From an uncultured Collinsella sp. (GTDB lineage: Bacteria; Actinomycetota; Coriobacteriia; Coriobacteriales; Coriobacteriaceae): a stretch of 5,432 nucleotides of DNA. The notes under the pieces are model-generated. The model was not told where the DNA came from, did no database searches, and was given only the letters and a program-made list of their open reading frames with translations. Location of the stretch: assembly GCA_900542125.1 (NCBI GenBank), contig UQMO01000089.1, positions 1 through 5,432 on the forward strand, in the 5' to 3' direction. This document shows, in pieces, positions 4,607-5,432 of this stretch. A program made the position numbers and the translations under genes. Each line of letters opens with the position of its first letter. Position 1 is the first letter of the stretch.

Positions 4607-5385
4607 CTACATACGCCCCAATTCGCCCACGATATGGCCCACGCGATCCTCGGGCTCCTTGACCTCGACGCCGTTGTAGCGGAAGAACCGCGCCGGGTCG
4701 TGCATCAGGTCCTCGATCGGCACCAGCACAAAGTCGCGCTCGCCGATCAGCGGATGCGGCAGGCGCAGTTTTTTGCCGCCGTGGGTCTCGCCATCCATCC
4801 ACAGCAGGTCCAGGTCGATAGTGCGCGGGCCGTTGGCCTTGGCCTTTTTGGAACGGTCGCGGCCCAGCTCGGCCTCGATCTTCATGAGCTCGTCGAGCAG
4901 CACCAGCGGCGCCAGCTCGGTCTTGATCTCGATGACGGCGTTGGCGAACGCGTCTTGGCGCGTCTCGTAGGCCGGCTCGCTCTCGTAGATGCGCGAGCAG
5001 TTGGACACGCAGGTGAGCGGAATCTCGGCGATCATGTCGCGCGCGGCGCGGATGTTGTCACAGCGATGCCCCAGGTTGGAGCCCACGGCCACAAACGCGC
5101 GGCGCGGCTGCGGCTTGGCAACGGCCCAGTAGCCGTTCAGGAACTGCGCAAAGCCGGCGACGTCGTGCACGCGCACGATGTTGGCGCCGGCCTGGATGGC
5201 GCCCAGGCACACGCCAAACGTAGCGGCATCGCGCTCGGCGGCCTCGGTCACGCCCGAGACGGCGCCCACAAAGCGCTTGCGCGATACAGCGCACATGAGC
5301 GGATAGCCCAGTGACGCCATCTTGGCAGTCTCGCGCTGGATGACGATGTCCTCGTTGGCCGTCTTGCCAAAGCCAGGACCGGGAT
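4607..5385 (-). CDS. folPK: FolP-FolK fusion: dihydropteroate synthase C-terminus plus HPPK (5' end cut by library end)
   Basis: 258 residues are visible, entering from the right edge without a start. The first 90 are the end of dihydropteroate synthase, which joins p-aminobenzoate to the pterin pyrophosphate: PGPGFGKT at residues 1-8, S34-R-K with GYPL before it, and R71-V-H-D74, the usual substrate-binding residues. After a linker of roughly ten residues a complete HPPK follows (about 96-258), which makes that pyrophosphate from ATP: FVAVGSNLG (97-105), SRIYESEP (130-137), NGPRTIDLDLLW (184-195) with the metal-binding Asp pair D190/D192, and LPHP (208-211). The two consecutive folate steps are thus on one chain, with the later enzyme first. 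No stop or good internal start separates the halves. The ATG at 5320 falls inside the synthase domain and is not the real start. The stop abuts the next gene's ATG, so they share an operon. Confidence 0.93.
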
Positions 5386-5432
5386 CTGTCTCTTATACAC
5401 ATCTCCGAGCCCACGAGACGCTCATGAATCTC
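5386..5432 (-). other. Nextera i7-side sequencing adapter (artefact)
   Basis: Not genomic. 5386-5404 (CTGTCTCTTATACACATCT) is the Tn5 mosaic end in reverse, 5405-5419 the Nextera read-2 linker, 5420-5427 (GCTCATGA) matches the i7 index known as N714, and 5428-5432 start the P7 sequence. Genomic sequence ends at 5385. Confidence 0.98.

Noticed and set aside
4445..5314. Plus-strand open frame of 289 codons.
   Set aside because: Antisense to FolP-FolK, which carries unmistakable motifs; no ribosome binding site and a His/Ala/Leu-rich shadow composition.
5058..5414. Open frame on the minus strand beginning with MGSEMCIRDR.
   Set aside because: Its start is translated adapter sequence; MCIRDR comes from the Tn5 mosaic end. 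The rest is an off-frame shadow of FolP.

Overview
The window is a bacterial insert of about 5.3 kb (49-5385) with Illumina Nextera library adapters still attached at both ends (1-48 and 5386-5432). The insert is GC-rich with GC-rich third codon positions. Its gene content (initiator tRNA, type III pantothenate kinase, a fused folate enzyme, a multi-copy-type AAA ATPase, an Old Yellow Enzyme-family reductase) suggests a gut Coriobacteriia, perhaps Collinsella. That placement is inference from style and content, not from a marker gene.

Layout, left to right. (1) 49-959, minus strand: the N-terminal 303 residues of an Old Yellow Enzyme/NADH:flavin oxidoreductase-family protein, cut by the library end. 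(2) 960-1325: intergenic, with a possible promoter for that gene, two related 15-nt-arm palindromes whose flanks and inner stems differ in compensatory ways, and the terminator of the tRNA. (3) 1326-1402, minus: initiator tRNA-fMet with encoded CCA, its own promoter and terminator. (4) 1599-2372, plus: complete coaX, the first step of coenzyme A synthesis. (5) 2404-3809: a lower-GC unit consisting of a DUF4143-type AAA ATPase gene (minus) with one copy of a 41-nt palindrome just after its stop codon and two copies before its start. (6) 3836-5385, minus: a folate operon end, in transcription order a FolP-FolK fusion (5' truncated), a degenerate biotin-ligase-like gene starting immediately after the FolK stop, and a strong terminator.

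How it fits together: coaX and the folate operon converge, and the ATPase unit sits between them in the spot where an insertion does least harm. The palindrome beside coaX also supplies coaX with a terminator-like hairpin and T-run. The most interesting feature is the ATPase with its three matching palindromes, which look like part of the unit (regulatory leader hairpins, binding sites or mobility ends). Next are the paired palindromes upstream of the reductase and the biotin-ligase fold protein that has lost its catalytic lysine. Both terminal genes are broken only by library construction, not biologically.
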